NCBI RefSeq assembly: GCF_007995015.1 | Contig: NZ_VORB01000001.1 | Location: 434,001 to 498,000, forward strand | Length of the DNA stretch: 64,000 nucleotides | Direction of reading: 5' to 3' | Origin: Luteibaculum oceani | Lineage (GTDB): Bacteria > Bacteroidota > Bacteroidia > Flavobacteriales_D > Luteibaculaceae | Shown here: positions 1 to 8,128 of the stretch, piece after piece | Numbering within the stretch: the first letter of the stretch is position 1 | Layout: every line of letters starts with the position of its first letter | The notes under the pieces: generated by a model | The model's input: the letters and a program-made list of their open reading frames with translations, nothing else | Told to the model about the DNA's origin: nothing | Databases searched by the model: none | Position numbers and translations under genes: made by a program

Positions 1-378
1 GAAACCCTTTTGGCGGAAGAAGATTTCCTATTACAGGAGTTTTTAGATAGTGTGGAAAGCCACGGGGAATATTCGTTGGTATATATAAATGGAGACCTAA
101 CCCATTGCATTTTAAAGAAGGCTAAAGCTGGGGATTTCCGAGTTCAGGATGATTTTGGAGGAAGCATACATTTGGTGGAGCCAAGCCCTGAGCTAAAGGA
201 GTTTGGCGACAAGGTTATTAATCTTAATCCAAAATCCAGCCTCTATGCTCGTGTGGATGTTTGCATTGATAACCAGGGTAATTTCTGTTTAACAGAGTTA
301 GAGTTAATTGAACCGGAACTTTGGTTTCGTTTAAATCAAAATGCGGCTAAAAAATTAGTTGCCAAGATATTGGCATAA
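1..378 (+). CDS. ATP-grasp family ligase, C-terminal part (partial CDS)
   Basis: The reading frame is already open at base 1, so this is the 3' end of a gene that starts before the window; the TTG at 10 is not a credible start. About 125 residues are visible. They match the end of an ATP-grasp fold of the RimK/glutathione-synthetase kind: a strand with LLQEFLDSV, a GEYSLVYING hairpin, and a late TELELIEPELWF segment where acidic residues normally bind the catalytic magnesium. Such enzymes join a carboxylate to an amine or thiol using ATP. The substrate cannot be inferred from this fragment. The gene is followed after 49 bases by an outer-membrane protein gene with its own promoter-like box. 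Confidence 0.65.
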   Translation, partial: ETLLAEEDFLLQEFLDSVESHGEYSLVYINGDLTHCILKKAKAGDFRVQDDFGGSIHLVEPSPELKEFGDKVINLNPKSSLYARVDVCIDNQGNFCLTELELIEPELWFRLNQNAAKKLVAKILA

Positions 379-400
379 TTATAGTGCGATTTATTAGTTA

Positions 401-408
401 TAGATTTG
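401..408 (+). promoter_or_regulatory. Promoter -7 box (TAGATTTG)
   Basis: TAGATTTG matches the Bacteroidota -7 consensus TAnnTTTG exactly and lies 20 bases before the ATG of the outer-membrane protein gene. No good TTG -33 element is found at the usual 17-21 base distance, so this is a partial promoter call. Confidence 0.45.
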
Positions 409-427
409 TATCCTAAATCCAATTACC

Positions 428-1039
428 ATGAAAAAGTTCATTCTTCTCCTTCTTTTGTCTTTTCCAATTGTCTGTTCGGCCCAGTGGAAGGTTGGTATTG
501 GAGCAAGTGGTTTGGTAAATAGATATTTTTACGAAGACGAAAGCTATTTTGAATCTAAATACGATATTGGATATTCGGGTAATATCTATCTAGAGAGAAC
601 CTTTACACCTGTTTTTGGTGTGTCAATAGAGCCTAGCTATCTTGTAAAAGGAGGTAAAGTAACATATCAAGGTGTAGATTTTAAAAGCAAAACAGGCTAT
701 GCCTCTGTTCCTGTATTGGCTAACCTACATTTTTTAAGAATCTTTACTCTTGCTTTTGGACCAGAATTTAGCACTAAACTTACCCAGGAGTATAGCACCT
801 CAGATCCTGCCGTTGCGGCAAAGGAATTTTACAATAATGAGTTTAAAGATTATGAGGTAAGTGCTTTGGCGGGATTGTATTTTAAGATTTTACCCAAAAT
901 GGATTTCGGTTTGCGTTATTCTTTTGCAATTACCAACTCTGGTAAATTCCGACCAGAAGATTTTAGCTCCGAAAACATTAAAGAAAATGCAGCAAAGGGA
1001 AAATATGCTCAATTTATGTTGCGCATAATTTTTAACTAA
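428..1039 (+). CDS. Outer-membrane beta-barrel (PorT-like) protein
   Basis: A 203-residue protein with a classical signal peptide (MKKF, hydrophobic core, cleavage after CSAQ at about residue 19). The rest alternates short polar turns with amphipathic strands, such as GYSGNIYLERTF, FGVSIEPSYLVKGG and MDFGLRYSFAIT, and it ends in aromatic/hydrophobic MLRIIFN, as expected for a Bacteroidota barrel of the PorT/outer_membrane_beta-barrel type with about eight strands. The function is unknown; related proteins are small structural or adhesion barrels. Its stop codon lies two bases from the stop of the convergent gene on the other strand, with no hairpin between them. Confidence 0.7.
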   Translation: MKKFILLLLLSFPIVCSAQWKVGIGASGLVNRYFYEDESYFESKYDIGYSGNIYLERTFTPVFGVSIEPSYLVKGGKVTYQGVDFKSKTGYASVPVLANLHFLRIFTLAFGPEFSTKLTQEYSTSDPAVAAKEFYNNEFKDYEVSALAGLYFKILPKMDFGLRYSFAITNSGKFRPEDFSSENIKENAAKGKYAQFMLRIIFN

Positions 1040-1041
1040 AC

Positions 1042-4000
1042 CTACTCCCTTACCACTCGTATAATCCTATTCTCAAAAGGAGCTTCAACCTCAACGAAAT
1101 AAACTCCTCGCTTTAAGTCGTTGTTTTCGAATACGCGAAGTCGAAGAGGGTTTTCCCCCTTCACAAAAGTGGTTGATTCATATACTTTTCCGTACATGTC
1201 GAAAAGGGTGAAATTTATCTCACCTTCAAAGTTATTCAGCACCTCTAAGCGAGCTCCAGATCGGGTAAATGGATTGGGGAAAAACTGATAATCTCCAGTT
1301 CCCGAAAGGTTTAAAACTCGTATTGGGCTATAGGAACTTACTCCATATATGCTTTCCTGGCGTATTCTGTATTGATAAACTCCGGTGCCCATTAGAGTGT
1401 CAATAAACTGATAGGTTTGCTCCTGGTTAGGATTAGGCCCTGCTATTATGGAACCAATTGGTTTAAAACCACTGTTATTATGGTTCAATTGTATTTCAAA
1501 TAACTTGTTGTTTTTCTCAAATTGGGTTTTAAAATTTAGCAATGCTACATTTTCTGTTGGCTGAATTATTTCAAACTCCAAAAGGGGAAAAGCAAAGGGC
1601 CTGAAATTATTGGTAGCGCCCAAAAGCAAAATGAAATTCTCTTGTACTGCTGAATCGGCCTCGCTTACATAAAATTCTGTGCTTGGAATAAGTTGGCTAT
1701 TTGGAAGATCGTAATACTTACCTTCTTTGTATACAATAGGGGTTACTTCTTCGGCAGCAAGTGGATAACAGTTGCTATCTCTAGGAGCATAGACAATAGG
1801 AGCAATGATTTCATTAAAAGGATTGGAAATAAACCAATATCCGCAGCGACTTAAAAAGTCTATTTTAGAAGGAAGTTGTTCGTTGGGGAAATCATCCAAA
1901 AAGTCGTTTTGGAAATAACTTACTTCAACCCTAGACCCTGTATTTTGGTTGCGGATAATTCCCACAGGCGCATATTGTCCCTGAGCACCCAGGGGTAAAG
2001 TAAATTCTAAGCCCCCTTTTTTTATTACGGCTTGTTCTATATATGCGTTTTGATTTCCACCAGAGGTGTTTGCAGTTGGACCCAGTTGGATGGGGATAGA
2101 TGTAAAAGATAAAACTCCCGATTTTAAACTCAAGAATTTCTCCACTTCAAAGGCACCATCAACAATCACCTTTCCCGAAGTTAAATTTAGTTCCAACCGT
2201 TTTAGCGGCTGGATACTATCTATAAGGTTAACGAGTTTTGGGTTTTGGTCACCCTGGAAAGTGACCTGCTCCGTTACAATACCGAATCCTCCAGGACTAT
2301 AATTTTGGAAATAAATATTGTTGCTTGTGGTAATATTACCCGCTGCTAGCGTTGCATTGGCACTATGAACCGTAAAAAGCACAGGCCCCTCATAGGTGTT
2401 GGAATTGGTTAACCAAAAATTATTTCCCAAATGCTCAAAGTGCGTAGAATCTTTAAATATCGAACCACCATCTGATATTTGGTACTCGTTACTGGTTACT
2501 TGAAAATGTACGGGTCGCGCAAAGCTGGAATTTATTGTTCCTATTTCACCACATTTTAAGAATAGGGTGTCTTTTATAGTAGCATTGGGTCCAAACACCA
2601 CGCGCTGTTGGTTATTCTGCCCTAGGCCAAAATCAAAGCCCGATTTAAAAGTGCAATGACCAAAAATGACCTCTCCCCTAAAGGGTTTGGCGACATCGAT
2701 TAATACGGGGTTTCTATGGTTAAATAAGGTTTTCCCACCTTGGCTACCAAACTTTATAGTTCCCTTTTGAGCGCGTAAATAAATTTTATCGAGAAATACA
2801 TCGCCCGAATCCCTGAATGAAAGTTGCAAGTTCCCCCTTGATATTACATCCAGGTATACCTCTTTTTCAAACACCGACTGATTTCTTCCAGCGTCGGACA
2901 ATGTCCCTGTTTTGGTTAATTCAGCTACACCCTTAAAGCGCGTACCCTCTAAATTTATTCCACCAGCTATAACAGAAATGCTGTCCTCAAATAGTGTGTT
3001 GGGCCCAAGAATAATCCTGCTTTTATGATCTAGAATCAGGCTTTTTTGGTCGTCCTCAAAAATGCAATTTTTAAGTTGTAATCGGGTGTTACGAAATTTT
3101 AGAGTATCAATTTTTATGGTATTATAAAACTTATTAGTTGCGCTTTCCTGGCCAAAGATTATTGCCCCGGTGTCGGACTCAATAATAACCGGTCCATAAT
3201 ACTTGTTGGTGTCAGAATTATAGCCCATGGAAATGGCTCCGTAATTGCGATTCAATAAATGGAGACTGTCCAAAAAGATATCAGGTAATTGACTTCCTGA
3301 ACTGAAATTAGCGGAGGAGAGGTTTTCTAGAACGAGAGTTTTGAAAAAGGTGTTACCCCCTTCAGATATGTTGTTTGACCCTCCTGTTTTTTGAATTTGA
3401 ACAGGCTGAAAAAAGTTTGTGCGGTCGAGATATAAATCCTCCCCAATAATACTAAGTGGACAGTGTATGGAACTAGAATCTAATTTGAAAACGCAACTTG
3501 AGGGGATGTCTAGAACAAGTGGGTTTTGGTTTAGATAATTAATTGAGTTTAAATCGAGCGTTACGGTTTCGGTAACACCTTGAGGATAAATGTATAAGGT
3601 TGAAATTTCATCGAAGTTGGCTTTACCTGTGTTTAATCCTCCCGCTATTTTTCCCCTAAAAACTCTAAGTTCCACAGCACAAGCTTTAAAAAAAGCACTG
3701 TCTTTTTGCCATAGATTTATAGCTCCAATTCCTTTGTTGTGAACCTTTAGGTGTTTTTGGTAAACATCTGGATGTTTAGTAGACAGCGTTAAAAACCCAG
3801 ATGAATTATTTACCAGTTCAAGACCGTTGAAGTTGTTTCCTCCGAACCAATTATCAAAACCCGACCCAATTTTTTGCACCCTAATAGCTTCGTGGAAAGT
3901 GGAGCCGTTGATGATGATTTTTCCTGCATTAATTACTGCTGGAGAATTAAGCTGCGATCCCGATATTTCCACGGAGAAGTTTGTTCTTGCAAAATCTAAA

Positions 4001-5769
4001 TAAAGGGTATCGGGTAGATTGAAGTGGCAAGAATCAAAAGACAATACAGATAGCTGGGTGCTGGGGTTCAATTCGGAAATTGAAAATTCTTCTGCGAAGT
4101 AACTGGTTCCCCCACCTTCCCCAAATCGGATAGATCCTTTATCTATAAATGAGAAATTAAAGGGTTTGGAATAGTAATTATTATATGAGCTGTGGCCAAA
4201 ATATATGGTGGAGTTTGTGTCTAGAATAATAGAACAAGGACCCAACAATGAATCGGGGTAGGTTCCCCCTAAAAACAATGAGCCTTTGCCTTTCAGATGG
4301 ACCTTAAGGCTATCATTTATCCTATTTCCTCCCGCCCAGGTATCTGCTTTATTTCCCAGCTTTTCAATTTTCAACGGTGCCTGAAAAATGGAACTATCCA
4401 CCTTAACGCTCCAGGTTTTTATCCCGACCTCTTTCTTAAAATAACACCCGGGTTCAATATGAATAACCGCTTCGCCGCTTTGAGAAAGGTTGAGGGTATT
4501 ATCGGAAATAAAACGTACATTTTTTAGAGATAGAGTCCCTCCAGTAAAGAACGATGAATCGCATAAGAGTGTGGATGCTGAATTGAAAAGCGAACTTCCT
4601 TCTTTAAATCCAAAACGCACCCCACCTGCGATAGCTGATTTTACCTCTACGGTATCGAAAAACTCGTTGTTGCTGCTGGCATGGGCCATTAGAATAAATC
4701 CAGAATCTTGGCTAAAACAGCTAAGCTTTTTATGAAATCTATCTGGGTATTTATTTCCAGTAAGGTAGAACCCTTTCCCGCTTGTTGTAATAGAGGCTGG
4801 ACCGAAAAAGTTGTTACCGCCATTGGCCACATCGCTACTTTCTCCTTCTTTTACAAGGTCAAATGCTTTGTAAAAAGTACTGGAATCTATTCTTGCAGAA
4901 GTTGCCTGAATAGAAACTGGGCCAGAAAAACTACTGTTTCTTTCTATAATGACTTTCGAAGAGCCGGTTGCTTGCACATTTAGAGGTTGGATGGACTGGA
5001 TCTCCGTGTTTTTTAACCAAAAGTCTCCACTTTCAAATGCATTGGTTTGAAATACAATAGGAGCAGATGGAAGAAAAATACTTTTGCCATTACCCTGTCC
5101 AGTTTTGAATCCTCCGTTTAGCCTAACTATTTCTAGGGTGTCTTTAAAAACTGTTTGGTTGCCTTTAAAAGCAAACTGCATATTTGCTCCATTAGGCACA
5201 AATAGAGTTACCTTGGATTTGAAAGTATCCGATTCGCTTCCCCCTAGAGTAAAACCGCCATTACCCAGCAAATTAATAGACAGGGGTTGGTCAAAATTAT
5301 TACCTCCTCCATTAAAGTCGTTTTCATCCCCTGTTTTGGTTAAAACAAGTGGATTTTTAAAATGGCAACCGGAGATTTTAATCTTGTTTCCCTTTAAGTC
5401 AACGGCTTGGTTTATTTCTAGTGGTTTATTAACTAAGCCGAAATAAATTTCCTCGGCCTCAACGGCAAACGCACTTCCCAGGATTATACTATTCTTAACG
5501 TTTAGATATGAGGCTTTAATACTGTCTGCGGAGAAAATTAGGGTACCATCTAATAAATCCAGTTTGGCAACCTTAATGTTTTGGGAAACAATTATGGTGT
5601 CGGAGGCAAGTTTTACAAATAGCGTATCAAGTTCGTTGGGAACTTTAGAGGGGTTCCAATTATTGGGGTTGAGAAATTCTTTAGATGCGGATCCTGTCCA
5701 AACCAATCGTGTTTGGGCAAAGCAAACAAGTTGAAGGAAAAAGACGATTAGGAAAAAAAGGCAACGCAT
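1042..5769 (-). CDS. Giant T9SS type A cargo protein with seven ~160-residue repeats
   Basis: The ATG at 5769 is chosen because it starts a clean signal peptide (MRCLFFLIVFF..CFAQ); an in-frame GTG at 5787 would add six residues. The product has about 1575 residues. Residues about 138 to 1230 form seven tandem imperfect repeats, each opening with a pattern like 'P..I.KTG....N.GGNNF', continuing with 'F.L.G...PD.F...L' and 'G.I.FG...N.F', and closing with 'I..DSS.F'. This layout suggests a long beta-solenoid or stacked-sheet rod. The last ~80 residues are a T9SS type A sorting domain: FPNPF, an LFDMYGKV strand, and GVYFVEV before a basic end (IIRVVRE). It is therefore predicted to cross the outer membrane through T9SS and be attached to or released from the surface. 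No catalytic motif was seen. The ligand is unknown. Confidence 0.8.
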   Translation of the reverse strand: MRCLFFLIVFFLQLVCFAQTRLVWTGSASKEFLNPNNWNPSKVPNELDTLFVKLASDTIIVSQNIKVAKLDLLDGTLIFSADSIKASYLNVKNSIILGSAFAVEAEEIYFGLVNKPLEINQAVDLKGNKIKISGCHFKNPLVLTKTGDENDFNGGGNNFDQPLSINLLGNGGFTLGGSESDTFKSKVTLFVPNGANMQFAFKGNQTVFKDTLEIVRLNGGFKTGQGNGKSIFLPSAPIVFQTNAFESGDFWLKNTEIQSIQPLNVQATGSSKVIIERNSSFSGPVSIQATSARIDSSTFYKAFDLVKEGESSDVANGGNNFFGPASITTSGKGFYLTGNKYPDRFHKKLSCFSQDSGFILMAHASSNNEFFDTVEVKSAIAGGVRFGFKEGSSLFNSASTLLCDSSFFTGGTLSLKNVRFISDNTLNLSQSGEAVIHIEPGCYFKKEVGIKTWSVKVDSSIFQAPLKIEKLGNKADTWAGGNRINDSLKVHLKGKGSLFLGGTYPDSLLGPCSIILDTNSTIYFGHSSYNNYYSKPFNFSFIDKGSIRFGEGGGTSYFAEEFSISELNPSTQLSVLSFDSCHFNLPDTLYLDFARTNFSVEISGSQLNSPAVINAGKIIINGSTFHEAIRVQKIGSGFDNWFGGNNFNGLELVNNSSGFLTLSTKHPDVYQKHLKVHNKGIGAINLWQKDSAFFKACAVELRVFRGKIAGGLNTGKANFDEISTLYIYPQGVTETVTLDLNSINYLNQNPLVLDIPSSCVFKLDSSSIHCPLSIIGEDLYLDRTNFFQPVQIQKTGGSNNISEGGNTFFKTLVLENLSSANFSSGSQLPDIFLDSLHLLNRNYGAISMGYNSDTNKYYGPVIIESDTGAIIFGQESATNKFYNTIKIDTLKFRNTRLQLKNCIFEDDQKSLILDHKSRIILGPNTLFEDSISVIAGGINLEGTRFKGVAELTKTGTLSDAGRNQSVFEKEVYLDVISRGNLQLSFRDSGDVFLDKIYLRAQKGTIKFGSQGGKTLFNHRNPVLIDVAKPFRGEVIFGHCTFKSGFDFGLGQNNQQRVVFGPNATIKDTLFLKCGEIGTINSSFARPVHFQVTSNEYQISDGGSIFKDSTHFEHLGNNFWLTNSNTYEGPVLFTVHSANATLAAGNITTSNNIYFQNYSPGGFGIVTEQVTFQGDQNPKLVNLIDSIQPLKRLELNLTSGKVIVDGAFEVEKFLSLKSGVLSFTSIPIQLGPTANTSGGNQNAYIEQAVIKKGGLEFTLPLGAQGQYAPVGIIRNQNTGSRVEVSYFQNDFLDDFPNEQLPSKIDFLSRCGYWFISNPFNEIIAPIVYAPRDSNCYPLAAEEVTPIVYKEGKYYDLPNSQLIPSTEFYVSEADSAVQENFILLLGATNNFRPFAFPLLEFEIIQPTENVALLNFKTQFEKNNKLFEIQLNHNNSGFKPIGSIIAGPNPNQEQTYQFIDTLMGTGVYQYRIRQESIYGVSSYSPIRVLNLSGTGDYQFFPNPFTRSGARLEVLNNFEGEINFTLFDMYGKVYESTTFVKGENPLRLRVFENNDLKRGVYFVEVEAPFENRIIRVVRE
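2068..5358 (-). repeat. Seven coding tandem repeats of about 160 residues
   Basis: Within the giant cargo protein (numbered from the ATG at 5769) the units fall near residues 138-299, 300-462, 463-625, 626-786, 787-945, 946-1083 and 1084 to about 1230. Five units are 159-163 residues long and the sixth is about 138. Shared anchor motifs are KTG/K.G near the start, GGNNF about 15 residues on, and (I/L)(D/N).S.F at the boundary. DNA identity between units is low, so the repeats are old and the array is probably stable. Confidence 0.7.
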
Positions 5770-5798
5770 GGTTTTAAGTTGGTACACTAAAAAACGAA

Positions 5799-5820
5799 AA
5801 AAGCGGCTTTTGCCGCTTTT
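5799..5820 (-). terminator. Rho-independent terminator
   Basis: AAAAGCGGC pairs with GCCGCTTTT around a TTTT loop, giving a 9-bp stem. On the minus strand it is followed by a T-rich tract (TTCGTTTTTT). It lies 20 bases past the stop of the 156-residue gene and upstream of the giant cargo gene, separating the two transcripts. Confidence 0.8.
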
Positions 5821-5840
5821 GAATTTTGTTTTTCTGGTAA

Positions 5841-6311
5841 TTAGTTAGGCCAGATGGTATTGTCGTCGTTGTCGTACAATGGCCCCCATTGTATTTCTGA
5901 AACTTTCCCTTGGTTAAACCAAAAGTTGATGCTCTTTTCGTCTATTGTAAGCACGTGCTGAGTTTCCTCATCATCAATGCTCCATTCTTCCATTTCGCCA
6001 CTTCCAAAGTTGTTAGCAGAAATAAATTCGTCTAACTCTTCTTTAGTTAGTCCGATTACTTCTTTTCCAGCTAACTTAAAGGAAGCATCACTTACCGAAA
6101 TAGTGCTCATTTTCCAATTTTCATCCTTGTCGAATGAAATAGATAGCTCTAGATTGTCGTAGTGCCAGGCTTCGTTAAGAACTTCGTCGGTATCCTCATC
6201 GGCGTATTGCTCAATTTCATCTGGCTCGCCAAATTGTTGCTTAACTTCTTCTCTGGTTAAACCAAACTTAAGCTCATCAAGTCCGGTACCCGGTAGTATT
6301 TCTTTATTCAT
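5841..6311 (-). CDS. Hypothetical BamE/SmpA-like small acidic protein
   Basis: A 156-residue soluble acidic protein with no signal peptide. The segment LKFGLTREEVKQQFGEPDEIE near residues 13-32 resembles the helix-turn of BamE/SmpA-type folds (G-(ML)-(ST)-xxEV-xxxFG-x-P). Unlike true BamE it has no lipobox, so it is probably cytoplasmic. A second similar segment, VIGLTKEELDEFI near residue 85, suggests an internal duplication of this unit, each followed by strand-forming stretches (AWHYDNLELSISFD; THVLTIDEKSINFWF-like). The role is unknown. It has its own terminator and stands apart from its neighbours. Confidence 0.55.
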   Translation of the reverse strand: MNKEILPGTGLDELKFGLTREEVKQQFGEPDEIEQYADEDTDEVLNEAWHYDNLELSISFDKDENWKMSTISVSDASFKLAGKEVIGLTKEELDEFISANNFGSGEMEEWSIDDEETQHVLTIDEKSINFWFNQGKVSEIQWGPLYDNDDNTIWPN

Positions 6312-6371
6312 AATTTTATTTAATCCTGTGTAATAATTGGCAAATCTAGTACTTGTAGAATGATAATTTGC

Positions 6372-6509
6372 CTAGCGCTTTGGACAGCTCTTACAACGCT
6401 TACCCTTTTTGTATTTCTTACAACACTTCTTCTTAAGAGATAATTCTCTAATCTCGCACAAAAAGCAAGGAGGAAGAGGGTTTTGGGTAGCAATGTTCAG
6501 CCGATTCAT
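6372..6509 (-). CDS. 45-residue Cys/Lys-rich miniprotein
   Basis: The ATG at 6509 opens a 45-codon frame ending in TAG at 6372-6374. The N-terminal half contains PPCFLCE. The C-terminal half is KKKCCKKYKKGKRCKSCPK-R, with six cysteines in all and mostly lysine/arginine. The spacing CxxC...CC...CxxC could hold a zinc ion or an Fe-S site, and the basic character suggests nucleic-acid or membrane contact. I believe similar CC-K-Y-KKGK-C-K-CP tails occur in small Bacteroidota proteins, but I cannot check this here. The gene lies alone between the BamE-like gene and the GH113-like gene. No function is assigned. Confidence 0.55.
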   Translation of the reverse strand: MNRLNIATQNPLPPCFLCEIRELSLKKKCCKKYKKGKRCKSCPKR

Positions 6510-6581
6510 GCTACAAAAATAATCAAATTTGAATCGTTCTAAATAAGGGTGTGAAAATTTTAATGGGCCACAACTTGAAAC

Positions 6582-7556
6582 TTACAGTTTGTGAAACCAC
6601 AATTTTATAGTGTTTTCTGCTTTTTTATACTGGGGAGAAAAGCCTAAACTTTTGCCTTTATTTTTTACCCTCGGAAACCATTTCCATACAAAAACTCCAG
6701 CAACGTAATCTTGATCTTGCAGTGCCTCAAAAAAAGTGTTCCACGCCAGAGACTGACTTTCACCATTGAATGGAACTTCGGTGTAGGACTCCCATGGTTT
6801 TTCCCAAGGGTTTTCTATACTGCGATATCCTATTTCAGTAAAGATTACGGGTAGGTTCAAACTGTCAGAAAGCGAATTCATTGTTTGGTGGTAAGCTTTC
6901 CATTTGGTGGGAGCTTTGGAGGGAGATTCTAACGGGAAATAAGCATTTACACCTATGTAATCGAGCAAGTGCCAGTAGGGAAAACGATTGTATTCATCCC
7001 AGTTGGATGCATAAACGAGTTTACCGGAGTACACTGCTCGGCAGGACGCAATTAAATCTTCAAAATACGCGGGGTGTTCTTGCCAAAGAGATTGCATTTC
7101 ATTGGCAAGGCAAAAAAGTGGAAGTTTGTGCTTTTCAGAAAGCTCTGCAAATTGTACAATGTACTTTTTGTAATCGTTAAACCATTTGGCCCAAATTGCT
7201 GGGCTAGGAAATTGGTGATGTCCCGTAAACCCTCCAGGATTGAGCCATAAATGTGGCTTAACAATTGGGGTTAATCCATATTTTTTTGCCGCCTTAATGC
7301 AGGAATCAATGCCTTCATATGATTCTCCATCCCACTTCCAGTCTTCATTAAATCTAAATTCTCCAGTTTCACCGTTTGCATAACTGTAGGGCATTAGCGT
7401 TATGGAATTGGCGCCAAGGATTTTAATTTCCTTCCAGCTCGTATCAGAAGGTAATTTAACGCTTCCCACTAAAGACACCCCTTTGTACATCATTTGCTGG
7501 GCATCGCAGCTCAACAGTATAAGGCCAAGGATACTTAGTAAAAGCAGCCTAATCAT
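6582..7556 (-). CDS. GH113-like glycoside hydrolase lipoprotein
   Basis: A 324-residue protein with a lipoprotein signal (LILLSC, lipidated Cys17). The body reads as a (beta/alpha)8 clan GH-A hydrolase: KGVSLVG opens strand 1, IVKPHLWLNPGG lies in the middle, Glu153 in LANEMQS is the probable acid/base, and Glu241 in FTEIGYRS the probable nucleophile. The FTEIGYRS signature is typical of family GH113 beta-mannanase-like enzymes. The protein is near the usual length for the catalytic domain alone. It is probably anchored in the outer or inner membrane and cuts beta-mannan or a related glycan. It is the last gene of the purN-rnhA-TonB operon and overlaps the acyltransferase gene by 8 bases. Substrate specificity is inferred only from the motif. 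Confidence 0.75.
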   Translation of the reverse strand: MIRLLLLSILGLILLSCDAQQMMYKGVSLVGSVKLPSDTSWKEIKILGANSITLMPYSYANGETGEFRFNEDWKWDGESYEGIDSCIKAAKKYGLTPIVKPHLWLNPGGFTGHHQFPSPAIWAKWFNDYKKYIVQFAELSEKHKLPLFCLANEMQSLWQEHPAYFEDLIASCRAVYSGKLVYASNWDEYNRFPYWHLLDYIGVNAYFPLESPSKAPTKWKAYHQTMNSLSDSLNLPVIFTEIGYRSIENPWEKPWESYTEVPFNGESQSLAWNTFFEALQDQDYVAGVFVWKWFPRVKNKGKSLGFSPQYKKAENTIKLWFHKL

Positions 7557-8124
7557 TAGCCAGTGGAATAAAACTGTTGTTTTCGGGGAATTTGGCTGGA
7601 ATGGTAGCGTAAAATTTAGCCATTTCTTTCAAGGTGGTTTCGTAATCTTGATTGGGATAAATCAGTTTGCCTATGCCGGCTTCCTTGTTTTTATAATCGA
7701 GATAAGCCAAAACTATGGGAACCTGTGCTGCTTTTGCAATGTGGTAGAACCCCGATTTAATTTTTGGAGAACTAGATCGGGTACCCTCTGGGGTAATAAC
7801 CAAAGCCAATTCCTGATGCTCAGCAAAAAGTGCCGCAATCTGCTGCACCTTACCATCTTTTTGATTTCCAACCTTGCTACGGTCTATTCCAATGGCCCCT
7901 AATGGTTTAACAAACCAACCAAAAGGAGGCTTTAACCATTCCTTTTTTATAGTAAAACGCAGGGGGATTTTTAAAAGGTTAAGACTGGCAACGGTATATA
8001 CCAGGTCCCAATTGCTGGTATGAGGTGCTCCAACCATTACACAATGCTTAGATGCCTCGGGAAACTTGTTGTTTAATTTCCAACCATTCAGTTTAAAAAG
8101 CATTTTAAATATCCAAACCAGCAT
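7549..8124 (-). CDS. PlsC-like 1-acylglycerol-phosphate acyltransferase family protein
   Basis: A 191-residue acyltransferase with the HX4D motif (His35-Asp40, HTSNWD) and the PEGTR motif at residues 112-116 that binds the phosphate of the acceptor. It is shorter than typical PlsC (about 240) and lacks a strong N-terminal membrane helix, as in the small 'glycerol acyltransferase' group common in Bacteroidota. It should transfer an acyl chain to a lipid acceptor at the inner membrane, but the acceptor is uncertain. The gene starts 4 bases after the DUF4249 gene ends and overlaps the GH113-like gene, so translation is probably coupled. Confidence 0.75.
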   Translation of the reverse strand: MLVWIFKMLFKLNGWKLNNKFPEASKHCVMVGAPHTSNWDLVYTVASLNLLKIPLRFTIKKEWLKPPFGWFVKPLGAIGIDRSKVGNQKDGKVQQIAALFAEHQELALVITPEGTRSSSPKIKSGFYHIAKAAQVPIVLAYLDYKNKEAGIGKLIYPNQDYETTLKEMAKFYATIPAKFPENNSFIPLAND

Positions 8125-8128
8125 AATC

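Noticed and set aside
2066-5446. Several 76-120 codon plus-strand frames opposite the giant repeat protein
   Set aside because: The minus-strand frame has a signal peptide, regular repeats and a sorting domain; the plus-strand frames are discontinuous and have no signal or domain.
5841-6311. True BamE outer-membrane assembly factor
   Set aside because: The local motif is similar, but there is no signal peptide or lipobox and the protein is longer and acidic.
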